DNA from: Candidatus Aminicenantes bacterium UBA647
Lineage (GTDB): Bacteria; Acidobacteriota; Aminicenantia; UBA2199
Direction: 5' to 3'
Assembly: GCA_002299555.1 (NCBI GenBank)
Contig: DBOL01000045.1
Coordinates: 1 to 41,115, forward strand
DNA: 41,115 nucleotides
Every line of letters starts with the position of its first letter. Position 1 is the first letter of the stretch. The position numbers were made by a program, and so were the translations under genes. Shown here piece by piece: positions 1 to 9,427 of this stretch. The notes under the pieces are model-generated. The model was not told the DNA's origin and did no database searches. It worked only from the letters and a program-made list of their open reading frames with translations.

Positions 1-1841
1 CTTATCTGGGGTTGAAAATCGGGCAGGTATTCGAGGCAGCGATTCCGATCGCAATACTCGCCGTCGGTCTCTCCACAATGCTGGGGAGGAAGAATGCACT
101 TCAGGAAAATGTGATAATTCAATCCATTGGATCAAGTTCCGGTGTAGTCGTTGCCGGAGCTATCTTTACAATCCCGGGACTTTATATCCTTGGAATAGAA
201 GCGAGCTTTCTTCAGGTTTTCCTCGCATCATTGTTCGGAGGATTTCTCGGGATTCTTTTTTTGATACCTTTCAGAAAATTTTTTGTAAAGGATATGCATG
301 GTGAGTTCCCTTTCCCGGAAGCAACTGCCACAACAGAAGTACTTGTTGCCGGTGAATCAGGTGGTAATAAAGCCAAGATTCTGGTTAAAGCTCTTGTGAT
401 CGGAGGGATATATGATTTTCTTATATCAGGATTCGGACTATGGAAAGAGAAAGTTTCAACTCTGGTTACACCATGGGGAAGATCAATTGCTGATTCAGTA
501 AAACTTGAGTTTAATATTCTTACCAGCTCAGCGGTAATGGGGCTGGGATATATCATAGGATTAAAATATGCTCTCATAATTGCGTCAGGTTCATTTCTTG
601 CCTGGTGGGTATTTGTTCCCGCCCTTTACTACATAGGTCAGTTCAATCCCGAACCTTTGCTGAATGCTGCAAAACCCATTGCCGATATGATGCCTCAGGA
701 AATATTCAGTGAATATGTAAGGCATATCGGGATAGGAGGGATCGCAGCAGCAGGGATAATCGGAATAATAAAATCGAGAAAGATCATAGGTGGAGCATTC
801 AAACTTGCTGCAAATGAGATCACCGGGAAAAAGGCTTCTGGAAAGTCTGAGACTGTTAAAACAGACAGGCTTCAGAAGGACATCAGTATGAAATGGAATG
901 TTATCCTGATCATGGCTACTCTTCTGGGGATATTTTCATTTTTTCTGATCAGTGTTCTGGGCGGAAATATTGTTCATGCACTTATAGGACTTACCATTGT
1001 TACTATTGTATCGTTCCTCTTTACTACTGTGGCTGCGAGAGCCATTGCTATAGTCGGAACAAATCCGGTTTCAGGGATGACTTTAATGACATTGATCATC
1101 TCTTCGGTGATCCTTGTCGCGATAGGACTAAAGGGTGAACAGGGAATGCTTGCAGCTCTGTTGATAGGTGGTGTTGTTTGTACCGCTCTGTCTATGGCCG
1201 GTGGCTTTATAACAGATTTGAAGATAGGATACTGGCTTGGAACTACACCTTCAGTTCAGCAGAAGTATAAATTTCTCGGTACTCTTTTATCTGCAGCATC
1301 TGTCGGACTTGTGATCCTTATGTTATATAAAACTTATGGTTTTGGACCTGGCGGACTCGAAGCACCGCAAGCTTCTGCAATGGCTGCTGTCCTGAAGCCA
1401 TTAATGACCGGACAACCTGCACCATGGATACTATACCTTGCCGGAGTTCTCCTTGCTATAATACTGGAATTCATCGGAATACCTCCGTTAGCTTTTGCTC
1501 TTGGAATGTATCTGCCACTTTACCTGAACACACCGATACTGGCAGGGGGAATTATTGCTCATCTGATCAGTAAAAGTTCCAAAGATAAAAAACTTGTTTC
1601 AGAAAGGAAGGAGCGTGGTACTCTGATCGCCTCCGGTTTTATTGCCGGTGGAGCTATAATGGGGGTACTTGCCGCCACAATTGTATTTATAGGGCAGAGT
1701 GTTTTTGGTGCCGGATGGACCATGATGAAAGCGATAGGAACTGAGCATTGGAGTGAATCCGCCGGAGCTGAGTATCTAGGTTTTATAATGTTCGCACTCC
1801 TTCTTTATTACCTCTATTGGGATTCGAAGAGAGTTAAGTAG
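1..1841 (+). CDS. OPT-family oligopeptide/metal-chelate transporter (5' truncated by window edge)
   Basis: Integral inner-membrane transporter of the OPT (oligopeptide transporter) family, bacterial branch. Members import peptides or metal-chelate-like substrates, probably with cations; the substrate here cannot be told. The reading frame is open from the first bases: codons before the TTG at 12 read Y-L-G, and YLGLKIGQVFEAAIPIAIL is the usual early segment of the family, so the true start lies upstream of the window and the TTG is not the start. Visible family features are the PFPEATATTEVL segment (about residues 100-112 of the visible part), the GLGYIIGLKYALIIASGSFLAWW segment region, and many hydrophobic helices up to the C-terminus. 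A polar loop near residues 270-295 separates two membrane halves. It ends 14 bases before the convergent DUF3179 gene, with no room for a terminator. Confidence 0.9.
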   Translation, partial: YLGLKIGQVFEAAIPIAILAVGLSTMLGRKNALQENVIIQSIGSSSGVVVAGAIFTIPGLYILGIEASFLQVFLASLFGGFLGILFLIPFRKFFVKDMHGEFPFPEATATTEVLVAGESGGNKAKILVKALVIGGIYDFLISGFGLWKEKVSTLVTPWGRSIADSVKLEFNILTSSAVMGLGYIIGLKYALIIASGSFLAWWVFVPALYYIGQFNPEPLLNAAKPIADMMPQEIFSEYVRHIGIGGIAAAGIIGIIKSRKIIGGAFKLAANEITGKKASGKSETVKTDRLQKDISMKWNVILIMATLLGIFSFFLISVLGGNIVHALIGLTIVTIVSFLFTTVAARAIAIVGTNPVSGMTLMTLIISSVILVAIGLKGEQGMLAALLIGGVVCTALSMAGGFITDLKIGYWLGTTPSVQQKYKFLGTLLSAASVGLVILMLYKTYGFGPGGLEAPQASAMAAVLKPLMTGQPAPWILYLAGVLLAIILEFIGIPPLAFALGMYLPLYLNTPILAGGIIAHLISKSSKDKKLVSERKERGTLIASGFIAGGAIMGVLAATIVFIGQSVFGAGWTMMKAIGTEHWSESAGAEYLGFIMFALLLYYLYWDSKRVK

Positions 1842-1855
1842 CAGGGTACTCAGGA

Positions 1856-2929
1856 TTAATTTCCTGAAATAATATCTGAGTCTGGGTGGAAAGCCGCCCA
1901 GGCAAACCAGTAAGCGTTATAGGAGGTCAGTTTTCCTAGTTCTTCCCCGGAGCGAGGGCCGGAAACTGACCTTCCAAACAAGTCCCATTCATTCCCGAAT
2001 TGATCTGCCATTATGATTGGAATCTTATTTTTAACCCGGGTAAATTCCAGTTCGGTTCCGTCATCCAATTTCCTTTTGAAAGATATTGCATAGTTTAAAG
2101 TTTTACTGATCGCTACTACAATTTTCTCCTTGTTTATCTCATGATTCAGAACTGTAAGTTCTCCCTCAAAGGAATCGATGGGGTAGGCAATAGCTGAAGT
2201 CTCTAAAGATATTCCATGAACTCTCTCTTTCTTGTGAAGTCGTGAGTCATTGTTATTAACTTCAAAAAGAAGGTTATCAGATTCCTTATAATCTCCATAT
2301 GGATATTCATCATAATTCCTCTGATATCCGGTGTTATTTGACATAATCAGTGAGCCTGGATTTATCACTTTCCAGGTTTTCCAGGTTGTTTCAAATACCG
2401 GATGAACTTCAGGCACTTCACCAATTCTTTCTCCATTTACACAAAGTAATGACATTTGAGACCAGAAGCTGTCTGTCTTCCTATCATAGAGGATAAGGTT
2501 AGAATTATAAAGGAGTCCTGATACACCAAATGTAAAGTCCCCGGACTCCCCGGATAACCAGGCCAGGGCAGAGCCTGTAAGAGGACAATATGAAAATATT
2601 ATTTTTTTGTCATCTATAGTATGGTTAATGATCTCATGGTAATCAAGGATCTTGTGAGGATATCCTACAATCATCTCTCCGATCTTTATTCCTGAGATCA
2701 GATCAGAATCATTAAGAAAACTTACCTGATCTACAGGGATCATTTCCGGCTCTTCAATAGCGGGGATCCCATCCTTTCCCGGTCCACCGTCTGTAACCTG
2801 GCTCTCGGGGATCAGCCATTCACTTCCGGCATCGTCGGAATTTGCATTCCCTGCTATATTTGAACAATAGGAAGAGAATATGAGGACACCCAATACCAAC
2901 AATAGCTTTATTTTATCTGAATTTTTCAT
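1856..2929 (-). CDS. DUF3179-domain lipoprotein
   Basis: Predicted lipoprotein of 357 residues carrying a DUF3179 domain, a family of unknown function found in bacteria and archaea. A hydrophobic signal peptide ends in a lipobox-like SSYC with Cys22 as the likely lipidated residue. DUF3179 hallmarks are visible in order: IPVDQVSFLNDSDLISGIKIG, YPHKILDYHEIINH, YCPLTGSA, FGVSGLLYNSNLILYDR and SFWSQM. A Shine-Dalgarno (AAGGAG) precedes the ATG. It lies 16 bases downstream of an outer-membrane barrel gene, so the two are probably co-transcribed and may form a cell-surface pair. The YCPLTG cysteine and several histidines could bind a cofactor or metal, but no function is established for the family. 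Confidence 0.88.
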   Translation of the reverse strand: MKNSDKIKLLLVLGVLIFSSYCSNIAGNANSDDAGSEWLIPESQVTDGGPGKDGIPAIEEPEMIPVDQVSFLNDSDLISGIKIGEMIVGYPHKILDYHEIINHTIDDKKIIFSYCPLTGSALAWLSGESGDFTFGVSGLLYNSNLILYDRKTDSFWSQMSLLCVNGERIGEVPEVHPVFETTWKTWKVINPGSLIMSNNTGYQRNYDEYPYGDYKESDNLLFEVNNNDSRLHKKERVHGISLETSAIAYPIDSFEGELTVLNHEINKEKIVVAISKTLNYAISFKRKLDDGTELEFTRVKNKIPIIMADQFGNEWDLFGRSVSGPRSGEELGKLTSYNAYWFAWAAFHPDSDIISGN

Positions 2930-2945
2930 GAATATTTCTCCTTAA

Positions 2946-3875
2946 TTAAAATTGCCTGAATATAGAAAACGATAGCAGGTAAGATGTAGTGAATTGTTCA
3001 GTACCATTAAGATTCCTGTAAACCGGAATTTCGATCCTGGTTTTGAACCCGATAGAATCGTTGAACCTATAAATAACTCCCGTAATTATGTTCATCCATA
3101 TTCCACCGGTATTGGGGATATTACCACCAAATCGCTGATCACTCCCTTTCTTGATATATCTTCCTTCGAAGGAAAAACTGAACTTTTCATTCGGGTGCAA
3201 TAATATCCCGGATGATAGAATTGATTCCGCTCCGAAACTATACTTTCTGCTGTTCTTTCCGTTCTTTCGGAATGAGCTGAATAGATATAGATCTGAATTT
3301 CTGAATAGCATATCTCTATAAGATATTTTTCCCCAGAAGATAAAATCCCATGATCCTGTCCCCGGTTGCATGTCTTCCGATGCAAGCCCTGTAAGAAGCA
3401 CTTGAGAGCCACCTGTGGGTATCTTCATTCCTGATCCGACAGATATTTTTACAGGATTATTCAACGAGTCTTTAATAGCAGAATAACTGAATGCCACCAT
3501 ACTGTCACCGATCCCATTGAGTATGTTAAGAGAATTATCGTTTGATCCTATTCTCCTTTCCTGCCTGATAAAGCTGAGTATGGTACTAATAGAAAACCTG
3601 CTTGATACAGAATATCCTGTTTTCAGGAAAATTGATTTCACAGTTCTTTTTCTTTTTACGTCATTAATTATTTCCTGATCTTTTCTTACCAGATCATTTA
3701 CCAAATGAAATGTATAACTGAATTCCAGATTCCATTTGTTTTCGTTGTCAAATGAGAGTCCTGATGGATCAAATGAGGGATTCCCTGCACAACTACATGT
3801 TTGAGAAGAGAGAAAAACCGGGTATACGACCAGAGTCATAATAGAAAGGAGAATTGTATAAATCAAATTTCTCAT
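2946..3875 (-). CDS. Predicted outer-membrane beta-barrel protein with N-terminal CSCAG motif
   Basis: Protein of 309 residues with an N-terminal signal peptide, followed directly by TCSCAGNPSF and then alternating polar/hydrophobic beta-strand sequence. The chain ends in IFRQF, a terminal phenylalanine typical of proteins inserted by the BAM machinery. Similar CSCAG-type barrels occur in Bacteroidota and relatives, as I recall, usually annotated as transporter-like or hypothetical. The paired cysteines just after the predicted signal cleavage site could bind a metal or form a disulfide. It precedes the DUF3179 lipoprotein by 16 bases and follows mltG by 65 bases. A TATTAT box lies 6 bases before the ATG (3882-3887) but no convincing -35 accompanies it. 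Function unknown. Confidence 0.7.
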   Translation of the reverse strand: MRNLIYTILLSIMTLVVYPVFLSSQTCSCAGNPSFDPSGLSFDNENKWNLEFSYTFHLVNDLVRKDQEIINDVKRKRTVKSIFLKTGYSVSSRFSISTILSFIRQERRIGSNDNSLNILNGIGDSMVAFSYSAIKDSLNNPVKISVGSGMKIPTGGSQVLLTGLASEDMQPGTGSWDFIFWGKISYRDMLFRNSDLYLFSSFRKNGKNSRKYSFGAESILSSGILLHPNEKFSFSFEGRYIKKGSDQRFGGNIPNTGGIWMNIITGVIYRFNDSIGFKTRIEIPVYRNLNGTEQFTTSYLLSFSIFRQF

Positions 3876-3940
3876 ATTTAAATAATAGACGAGAATGAAA
3901 AAATTTCTGTGAGCTAGATTACAAAATGGTGATTTTGCAG

Positions 3941-4969
3941 TTATTTATTCCGGGATTTATTCTTTTTCTTATTGAGGATAAATTTTCGGACAGCCCAATT
4001 ATGTTCTCTCAGGTTTCTGGAGAAATAGTGGGTTTTCCTGTCTTTTGCTACAAAATAAAGATACTTTGAATTTTCAGGAAAAAGGGCGGCCTCGATCGAC
4101 TGGATACCCGGACTGCATATAGGTCCGGGGGGCAGCCCTTTGTGGATCCTGGTGTTATACGGGGAGTCTATTTTAAGGTCTTTCCATCTGATATTCCCAT
4201 CCCATTTGCTCTCTTTTTTCAATGCATAGATAATAGTAGGATCACATCCCATCGGCATACCAATTCTGAGCCTGTTATGAAAAACTGAAGATATCAAAAA
4301 TCTCTCTTCCCGTGAAGAAGTCTCTTTCTCGATAAGGGAGGCAAGAGTAAGTATTTCTCTGACACTCAGGTTCAGTTCCCTTGCTCTAATTCTATAACTT
4401 TCAGAGAAACTCTGTCTGAAGTTATTTATCATTGTTTTTAAAAGGTCACCGGGAGTTGTCCCTTTGCTGATCATATATGTTTCCGGGAACAGATATCCCT
4501 CAAGATCATCTGCATTTGCATCGAGGTCAGAGATCAGAGAAATTTTCATTGATGAGTCGTGAAATTTCTGATAGTTGATCCCATGATTCCGGGAAAGATA
4601 TTCTGCTGTTTCATCGATGGTCATCCCTTCCTTGATAGTGATCTTATAAAGAACAACATCTCCCTTTATAAGTTTTTTAATGATCTGCTCAGTTGTGAGC
4701 GGATTGCTGAAGTTATATTCTCCTGTTTTAAAGAATGAGCCCGAATGAAATAATTTGTAATAGATCCTGAAATAGAGATAGTTCGGAATGATCTTTTTCT
4801 CCTTTAATATTCCCGCAATATCAGTTACAGTGGAACCCCCGGGGATCTCTATTTTTATCGATCCGTTGAACCCTTTATAAGGAGATGTTGCTTTTTTATA
4901 AAAATCATATCCCATAAATATCAATATGGCAGTAAGAATTATCAGGGAAATTAATATAATTTTTTTCAT
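3941..4969 (-). CDS. mltG: Endolytic murein transglycosylase MltG (YceG-like)
   Basis: Inner-membrane lytic transglycosylase that cuts nascent glycan strands and so limits peptidoglycan chain length. The 342 residues start with one membrane anchor (about 3-22), then a LysM-like part, then the YceG catalytic domain. The catalytic glutamate lies in LIEKET (about residue 213). Other family signatures are VFHNRLRIGMPMGCDPTIIYAL and the segment SPYNTRIHKGLPPGPICSPG. Length is normal for the family. The start ATG overlaps the stop of ruvX by four bases, so it is translationally coupled as the last gene of the envelope operon. The C-terminus is lysine/asparagine-rich. The next gene downstream (outer-membrane barrel) begins 65 bases further on. 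Confidence 0.95.
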   Translation of the reverse strand: MKKIILISLIILTAILIFMGYDFYKKATSPYKGFNGSIKIEIPGGSTVTDIAGILKEKKIIPNYLYFRIYYKLFHSGSFFKTGEYNFSNPLTTEQIIKKLIKGDVVLYKITIKEGMTIDETAEYLSRNHGINYQKFHDSSMKISLISDLDANADDLEGYLFPETYMISKGTTPGDLLKTMINNFRQSFSESYRIRARELNLSVREILTLASLIEKETSSREERFLISSVFHNRLRIGMPMGCDPTIIYALKKESKWDGNIRWKDLKIDSPYNTRIHKGLPPGPICSPGIQSIEAALFPENSKYLYFVAKDRKTHYFSRNLREHNWAVRKFILNKKKNKSRNK

Positions 4970-5373
4970 ATTGTCTCCATAAATTCAGTTAAAATAATAT
5001 GAGCTGATACAGAGTCAATGAGGTTTTTGCTTTTACGGATATCTCCTCTGGAATTTTTCAGCATCTCTTCAGCCTCAAAACTTGTAAGCCTCTCATCAAT
5101 CAGTTTTACTTCTAATCCTGTTTTTGATGCAAGCAGATTCTTGAATTTGATCACTTTCTCTGACATGATACTCTTTGTACCATCCATATGTAATGGGTAA
5201 CCAAGAACAATAAATGTAATTTCATACTCATAAATTATCTCTTTTATTTTTGTTAACAGTAATTCCTTATTTTTGTTATTTACGGGATTTATTGGAGTTG
5301 ATGTTTTGAGTTCTGAATTACCGATAGCAACACCTATTCTTTTCTCTCCATAATCAAGTGAAAGAATAATCAT
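4966..5373 (-). CDS. ruvX: Putative pre-16S rRNA nuclease / Holliday-junction resolvase-like RuvX (YqgF)
   Basis: RNase H-fold nuclease of the YqgF/RuvX family, 135 residues, the usual length. Members process the 5' end of 16S rRNA and are also annotated as putative Holliday junction resolvases. Visible signatures are the N-terminal SLDYGEKRIGVAIG with its catalytic aspartate (D7), LGYPLHMDG, LIDERLTSFEAEEML and a C-terminal DSVSAHIIL segment holding the last acidic residue. It lies three bases after ddl and overlaps mltG by four bases. In many bacteria ruvX and mltG are neighbours, so this arrangement is common. Confidence 0.95.
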   Translation of the reverse strand: MIILSLDYGEKRIGVAIGNSELKTSTPINPVNNKNKELLLTKIKEIIYEYEITFIVLGYPLHMDGTKSIMSEKVIKFKNLLASKTGLEVKLIDERLTSFEAEEMLKNSRGDIRKSKNLIDSVSAHIILTEFMETI

Positions 5374-5376
5374 GTT

Positions 5377-6429
5377 TTATTCAGGTCTGGTTAACCGTGA
5401 AGAAATTTTTTCCGAATGTTCAAAGCCGAGTTCGATAATCTCTGTTATCAGAGAACTAAAGGGTAATCCATCCGTTATCCATAATTTCGGGAACATACTT
5501 ATTTCTGTAAATCCGGGAATTGTATTTATTTCATTGATAATTATCTGTCCGGTTCTTTCCTCAATGAAAAAATCTACTCTGGAGAAACCATTGAGAAAGA
5601 GTGCTTTGTATGCAGTTAAAGCATACTTCCTTAATTCATTTTCCTTCTCGATCGGCAACTCGGCCGGAATCTGAAATTCAGTTTTTCCCAGGTTGTATTT
5701 ATCGTCATAGTCATAAAAATCTCTGGATGGGATGAATGAACCTGCCCGGGAAGAGACAGGATCGTCGTTTCCTTTTACCGATATTTCATACTCCATTCCT
5801 ACTATTTCTTCTTCAATTATTATTTTTATATCATATTTGAATGCTTCATTTACTCCCTTAAGTAATTCATTCCTGTTTGTGGCTTTGGTAATTCCGACAG
5901 ATGAACCGAGAGCGCAGGGCTTAATAAAACATGGATAACCGAATGAACTCTCTACCTCATTAATAATGATATCAGGAGCATTCTCTATAAATACTTTGTA
6001 TTTCGCGATAGAAAGCCCGGCTTGTTCAAACAGGATCCTTGATACAACTTTATCCATAGCAAGATTTGAAGATAAAGATCCGGCTCCTGAAAAAGGGACA
6101 CCAGCCATCTCAAAAATCCCCTGTATCCTGCCATCCTCTCCATTAGGGCCATGAAGAACAGGGAAGTAAATATCAATTTTTTCTGAGATCATGCTGTTTT
6201 CTTCCCAAGGCAGGAAAGTACATTTCTCTGCAAGGGACTTTTCCGGGTTCCCGATATTCTCCCCGCTAATGAGAGACCATAGTCCGTCACGGTCAATATA
6301 TATAAGAGATGTATCGAAAAGGTCCCTGTCTATATTATTATAAATTGCTATGGCCGAACGGATCGAGACCTCGTGTTCTGCAGACTTCCCACCAAAAATA
6401 ATTGCTACATTTCTTTTGAGTTCCGCCAT
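5377..6429 (-). CDS. ddl: D-alanine--D-alanine ligase
   Basis: ATP-grasp enzyme joining two D-alanines to make the terminal dipeptide of the peptidoglycan precursor; cytoplasmic. The 350 residues show IIFGGKSAEHEVSIRSA at the N-terminus, HGPNGEDGRIQG, GAGSLSSNLAMDK, the ATP-grasp lysine segment FIKPCALGSSVGI, and the metal-binding end NEINTIPGFTEISMFPKLW. These match a Ddl of normal length. It sits between the Slt-type transglycosylase (15 bases upstream) and ruvX (3 bases downstream), so synthesis and remodelling of peptidoglycan share one transcript. Confidence 0.96.
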   Translation of the reverse strand: MAELKRNVAIIFGGKSAEHEVSIRSAIAIYNNIDRDLFDTSLIYIDRDGLWSLISGENIGNPEKSLAEKCTFLPWEENSMISEKIDIYFPVLHGPNGEDGRIQGIFEMAGVPFSGAGSLSSNLAMDKVVSRILFEQAGLSIAKYKVFIENAPDIIINEVESSFGYPCFIKPCALGSSVGITKATNRNELLKGVNEAFKYDIKIIIEEEIVGMEYEISVKGNDDPVSSRAGSFIPSRDFYDYDDKYNLGKTEFQIPAELPIEKENELRKYALTAYKALFLNGFSRVDFFIEERTGQIIINEINTIPGFTEISMFPKLWITDGLPFSSLITEIIELGFEHSEKISSRLTRPE

Positions 6430-6444
6430 TTTTTCCCTGATTGA

Positions 6445-8478
6445 TCAGATCTTTATATTACCCCACTCGTCAGGATTATAATAGTATTTATAGTAAAAAT
6501 AGTTTCTCAGGATATTTTTTACATAATTTCGAGTTTCAGAAAATGGTATCATCTCAATAAATTTTTCTTCTGTAAAATTTCCAAAATCCTCCAGCCATTG
6601 TTTAACTCTGTGGGAGCCTGCATTATAGGCAGCCAATGCAAGGTAAATTTTTCCATTATATTTGTCAAGGAGTTCTTTCAGATGAGCCACACCAAGTCTG
6701 ATATTTATTTCAGGTTTATAAATGTCATTTCGTCGTAATCTTATTTTTACCTTCCTGGCAGTCTGTGAAGCAGTTCTGTCTATCATCTGCATCAACCCTT
6801 TTGCTTTTGCAGGAGAGATGATATTCGGTCTGAACATGCTCTCTCTGTTGATCAAAGCAAGAATGAGTTCTTTGCTTACATTGTATTCCGAACTGTATTT
6901 GTCGATGATCTTTTCGTATCTCATTGGCAAATAGATCTCTTTAAGAAAGTTCGGAAGTATTATTTTTGAATAATCAGGAAAATTATTTTTGAATGAGATA
7001 AAAGTATAGTAATGGTCTCCAAGTTTGAGATATATTAATGTCTCAATAAGCTTAACTGAATTCATATCTTCAACAGAAAGTTCCTCGTTCTTCTTTATCC
7101 ACGAGATGTACTCTATCGCATCATTGGAAAGTCCAGACTTCAATAAAGTTTTGATGTTTTCTGTTATATTGATAAACAGAGCAGAACTCTTTTTGTTAAA
7201 TAATTTCTTGAAATTTGAGAGGTCTAATTTTTTCCCTCCATTCCCGGTCTGAGAAAAACGTGCATAATAATAGGTGAAAGGGAATTCTCTGATTCCCGGG
7301 AACATCTTGCCTTTTGTAAAGGAGACCCAGAATAAATTTGCGATCTGGTATGACAATACAGGAGATCGACTTCCCTCCAGGAAAAGTTCTGCAGCGCCTT
7401 TCTCATCTCCTGATTTGATCTTCAGCCAGGCCGAGACCCATAAAGCTCTCCAGTAATTATTATTATAATTATTACCATTCCCCCTGATAGCTGAAATATA
7501 TCTGGTGAAATACCTGATAGACAGGTCGGTTTCACCTTTTATAAGGAAAAGAGATGCAACATCAAGAAGAAGTTGCTTGTATATAGCTTTATCTGACATG
7601 ATCTTTTCGAGAGTCTGATCAATATTTGAGAAATCATCATCCCTTATTCTCATCTTAAGAAGGAGTTTTTCCTTCCCTGCAGTAAACCTTGCAGATCTTA
7701 TCCTTGATAAAAGTGCTTTTGAACCGGAATATCTTTTCTTTGTATATGCGATCTCAGCAGATATGAAATTTACAAGGTGCCTGTCTTTAATATATTTACT
7801 GATATTCCTGAAATCCGATAACCTGTTATTTTTTATCATGATCTCCAGTTTCCGGTTCCAGAAAGATTGGTCCATATTATTCATTAATCCGGTTATTTCT
7901 TTTTCAGAAATATACTCCCTGATCTTTTTTGCATCATGTGAGATATAAAGATCCTTAAAAATTTTGATGGATCTTTTTTCATCTTTAAGATTCAGATATG
8001 ATTTCAGTAGCATTGCATTATAATAGAATCCGAAATTTTCATTATTGTATTTGTTTATATAATCTGAATATCTTTTTTTTATGAATAGATTTTTTAAGTG
8101 AAGCTTTTCTTTTGCACTGTTCAGATAATTATCCTCAGCATTAAAATTCTTTATAAAATCATCTATTATACCGTAACTTTTTCCCTTTAGTTCAGAATTA
8201 AAAGTTTTCAGGGTCAGGAAATTGTTGACAAAATCATTGTCAATTTCAGGAGTCTCATTAGATCTATTTCTGACCTCGGGTTTCAAATTGATGATAGTTG
8301 AGAATATTCTGTATTTTTCTATAATCCCGGAGTTGTTTCCGACTGAGTCAATATGCCGGATCTTATCATTGTTTCCCAATAAGACGGTGATCAGAAATGA
8401 CAAAGCAATTGATGCTATTAAGAGTAGCTCTAATTCAAAGATATACTGCAACCATCTGTCTTTCTTAAATAGTCTCAA
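6445..8478 (-). CDS. Slt-type lytic murein transglycosylase with N-terminal membrane anchor
   Basis: Periplasmic lytic transglycosylase of 677 residues, Slt70-like in layout. An N-terminal membrane segment (about 13-35) is followed by a long helical region resembling the superhelical TPR-like doughnut of Slt, then a C-terminal SLT (GH23) domain from about residue 530. The catalytic glutamate is E546 in INRESMFRP; further signatures are SPAKAKGLMQMI and LALAAYNAGSHRVKQW. The only plausible start is a TTG at 8478, overlapping the end of the GAF gene by 14 bases, which implies translational coupling. Unlike E. coli Slt70 it appears anchored rather than released. The N-terminal part is very rich in lysine, asparagine and isoleucine. 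Confidence 0.9.
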   Translation of the reverse strand: MRLFKKDRWLQYIFELELLLIASIALSFLITVLLGNNDKIRHIDSVGNNSGIIEKYRIFSTIINLKPEVRNRSNETPEIDNDFVNNFLTLKTFNSELKGKSYGIIDDFIKNFNAEDNYLNSAKEKLHLKNLFIKKRYSDYINKYNNENFGFYYNAMLLKSYLNLKDEKRSIKIFKDLYISHDAKKIREYISEKEITGLMNNMDQSFWNRKLEIMIKNNRLSDFRNISKYIKDRHLVNFISAEIAYTKKRYSGSKALLSRIRSARFTAGKEKLLLKMRIRDDDFSNIDQTLEKIMSDKAIYKQLLLDVASLFLIKGETDLSIRYFTRYISAIRGNGNNYNNNYWRALWVSAWLKIKSGDEKGAAELFLEGSRSPVLSYQIANLFWVSFTKGKMFPGIREFPFTYYYARFSQTGNGGKKLDLSNFKKLFNKKSSALFINITENIKTLLKSGLSNDAIEYISWIKKNEELSVEDMNSVKLIETLIYLKLGDHYYTFISFKNNFPDYSKIILPNFLKEIYLPMRYEKIIDKYSSEYNVSKELILALINRESMFRPNIISPAKAKGLMQMIDRTASQTARKVKIRLRRNDIYKPEINIRLGVAHLKELLDKYNGKIYLALAAYNAGSHRVKQWLEDFGNFTEEKFIEMIPFSETRNYVKNILRNYFYYKYYYNPDEWGNIKI

Positions 8479-9415
8479 ATTTGTACCCGTTCAAGGCTTC
8501 CCTGTCTCCATCGGCCAGAGTTTCAACCAGTTGGATCTCAAATGGCCTTAAATCATTATGTTTGCTAAGATAGAGCTCCTTGGATTGAAGTATTGTTCCT
8601 TTAAGCTCTTCATAAACCCGTTTTGCCGTTCTTGCATCTTCAACCTGCTGTTTGTTGTATAGGATCATATCATTTACAATTACTCTGGCGAGTCTCTCAG
8701 GATCACTCTCTTTGATCTCGATGGGTTTAGATTCCGCAGTAACAACAACTTTCTCAAATGAATCAGACTTTGACTGGGGTTTGTCCTCAAATTCCCGGGT
8801 TTTAACTTTAGCGATGATCCTTTGCCGGATAGGGAGCAGATCCAGGCTCATCTCCCCGACAATTGAAATTATTTCGATCTCTTTAACACCCATATGTGCA
8901 CCAGACAGAACATCAGCATAAACCACAGCCTGAGGTTTCCCTTTTACAAAAAAAGGTATTACAAATATTGAATCGGGGATCATATTTCCGAAGCGGCTGT
9001 AAACAAGATGATTATCTCTATGTTTTTGAGGATCTCCAACATATGGGCTTTTTTTCTCAAGCACATCTTTGAAAACCGTATCAGCGGATAGAGAGAAGAA
9101 TATTTTTTTAAGGTCGCTGTCTTTCATTGGAGATGCCCCGTCCATTATTCCCGATCCGCCCCATCCGACCAGTTTGTCATCCCTAAGCAGGAAGATCGCT
9201 GCTCTGCTACAGAAGAGATTTATCCCTTTAAGGAGATTGGATATCAGGTTTATCTGATTGACAGATGAAGATATTTTCTTTACAAATGTATGAAGACCGT
9301 CAATTGAATCATTGCTTCCGAGTGAAGTGGAAAGTTTTTTCAGTTCTTCAAGCTCCTGCAATATACCGCTTTTTGTATTTTCAATTTTTGAAATTAAATT
9401 ATCTGTACCGGACAT
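8465..9415 (-). CDS. GAF-like domain protein of unknown function
   Basis: Cytoplasmic protein of 316 residues with no signal peptide or membrane segment. Residues 1-60 are predicted helical or coiled-coil, 60-200 look like a GAF-type sensor domain (AAIFLLRDDKLVGWGG, then VIPFFVKGKPQAVVYAD), and after a charged linker (about 205-235) residues 238-290 form a helical tail with DPERLARVIVNDMILYNKQQVEDAR. Similar helical tails follow GAF domains in some delta-proteobacterial and Aminicenantes-type proteins, from memory. No kinase, cyclase or DNA-binding domain is visible, so it would act by protein contacts. It begins with a good ribosome-binding site (AGGTGA) 12 bases after the metallophosphoesterase and overlaps the Slt gene. 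Its place in a wall operon suggests a regulatory role, but this is inference. Confidence 0.6.
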   Translation of the reverse strand: MSGTDNLISKIENTKSGILQELEELKKLSTSLGSNDSIDGLHTFVKKISSSVNQINLISNLLKGINLFCSRAAIFLLRDDKLVGWGGSGIMDGASPMKDSDLKKIFFSLSADTVFKDVLEKKSPYVGDPQKHRDNHLVYSRFGNMIPDSIFVIPFFVKGKPQAVVYADVLSGAHMGVKEIEIISIVGEMSLDLLPIRQRIIAKVKTREFEDKPQSKSDSFEKVVVTAESKPIEIKESDPERLARVIVNDMILYNKQQVEDARTAKRVYEELKGTILQSKELYLSKHNDLRPFEIQLVETLADGDREALNGYKFETI

Positions 9416-9427
9416 TTTATCACCTGT

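Noticed and set aside
212..577. Long minus-strand frame inside the OPT gene
   Set aside because: It is the reverse shadow of a strongly family-matching transporter and has no domain or start signal.
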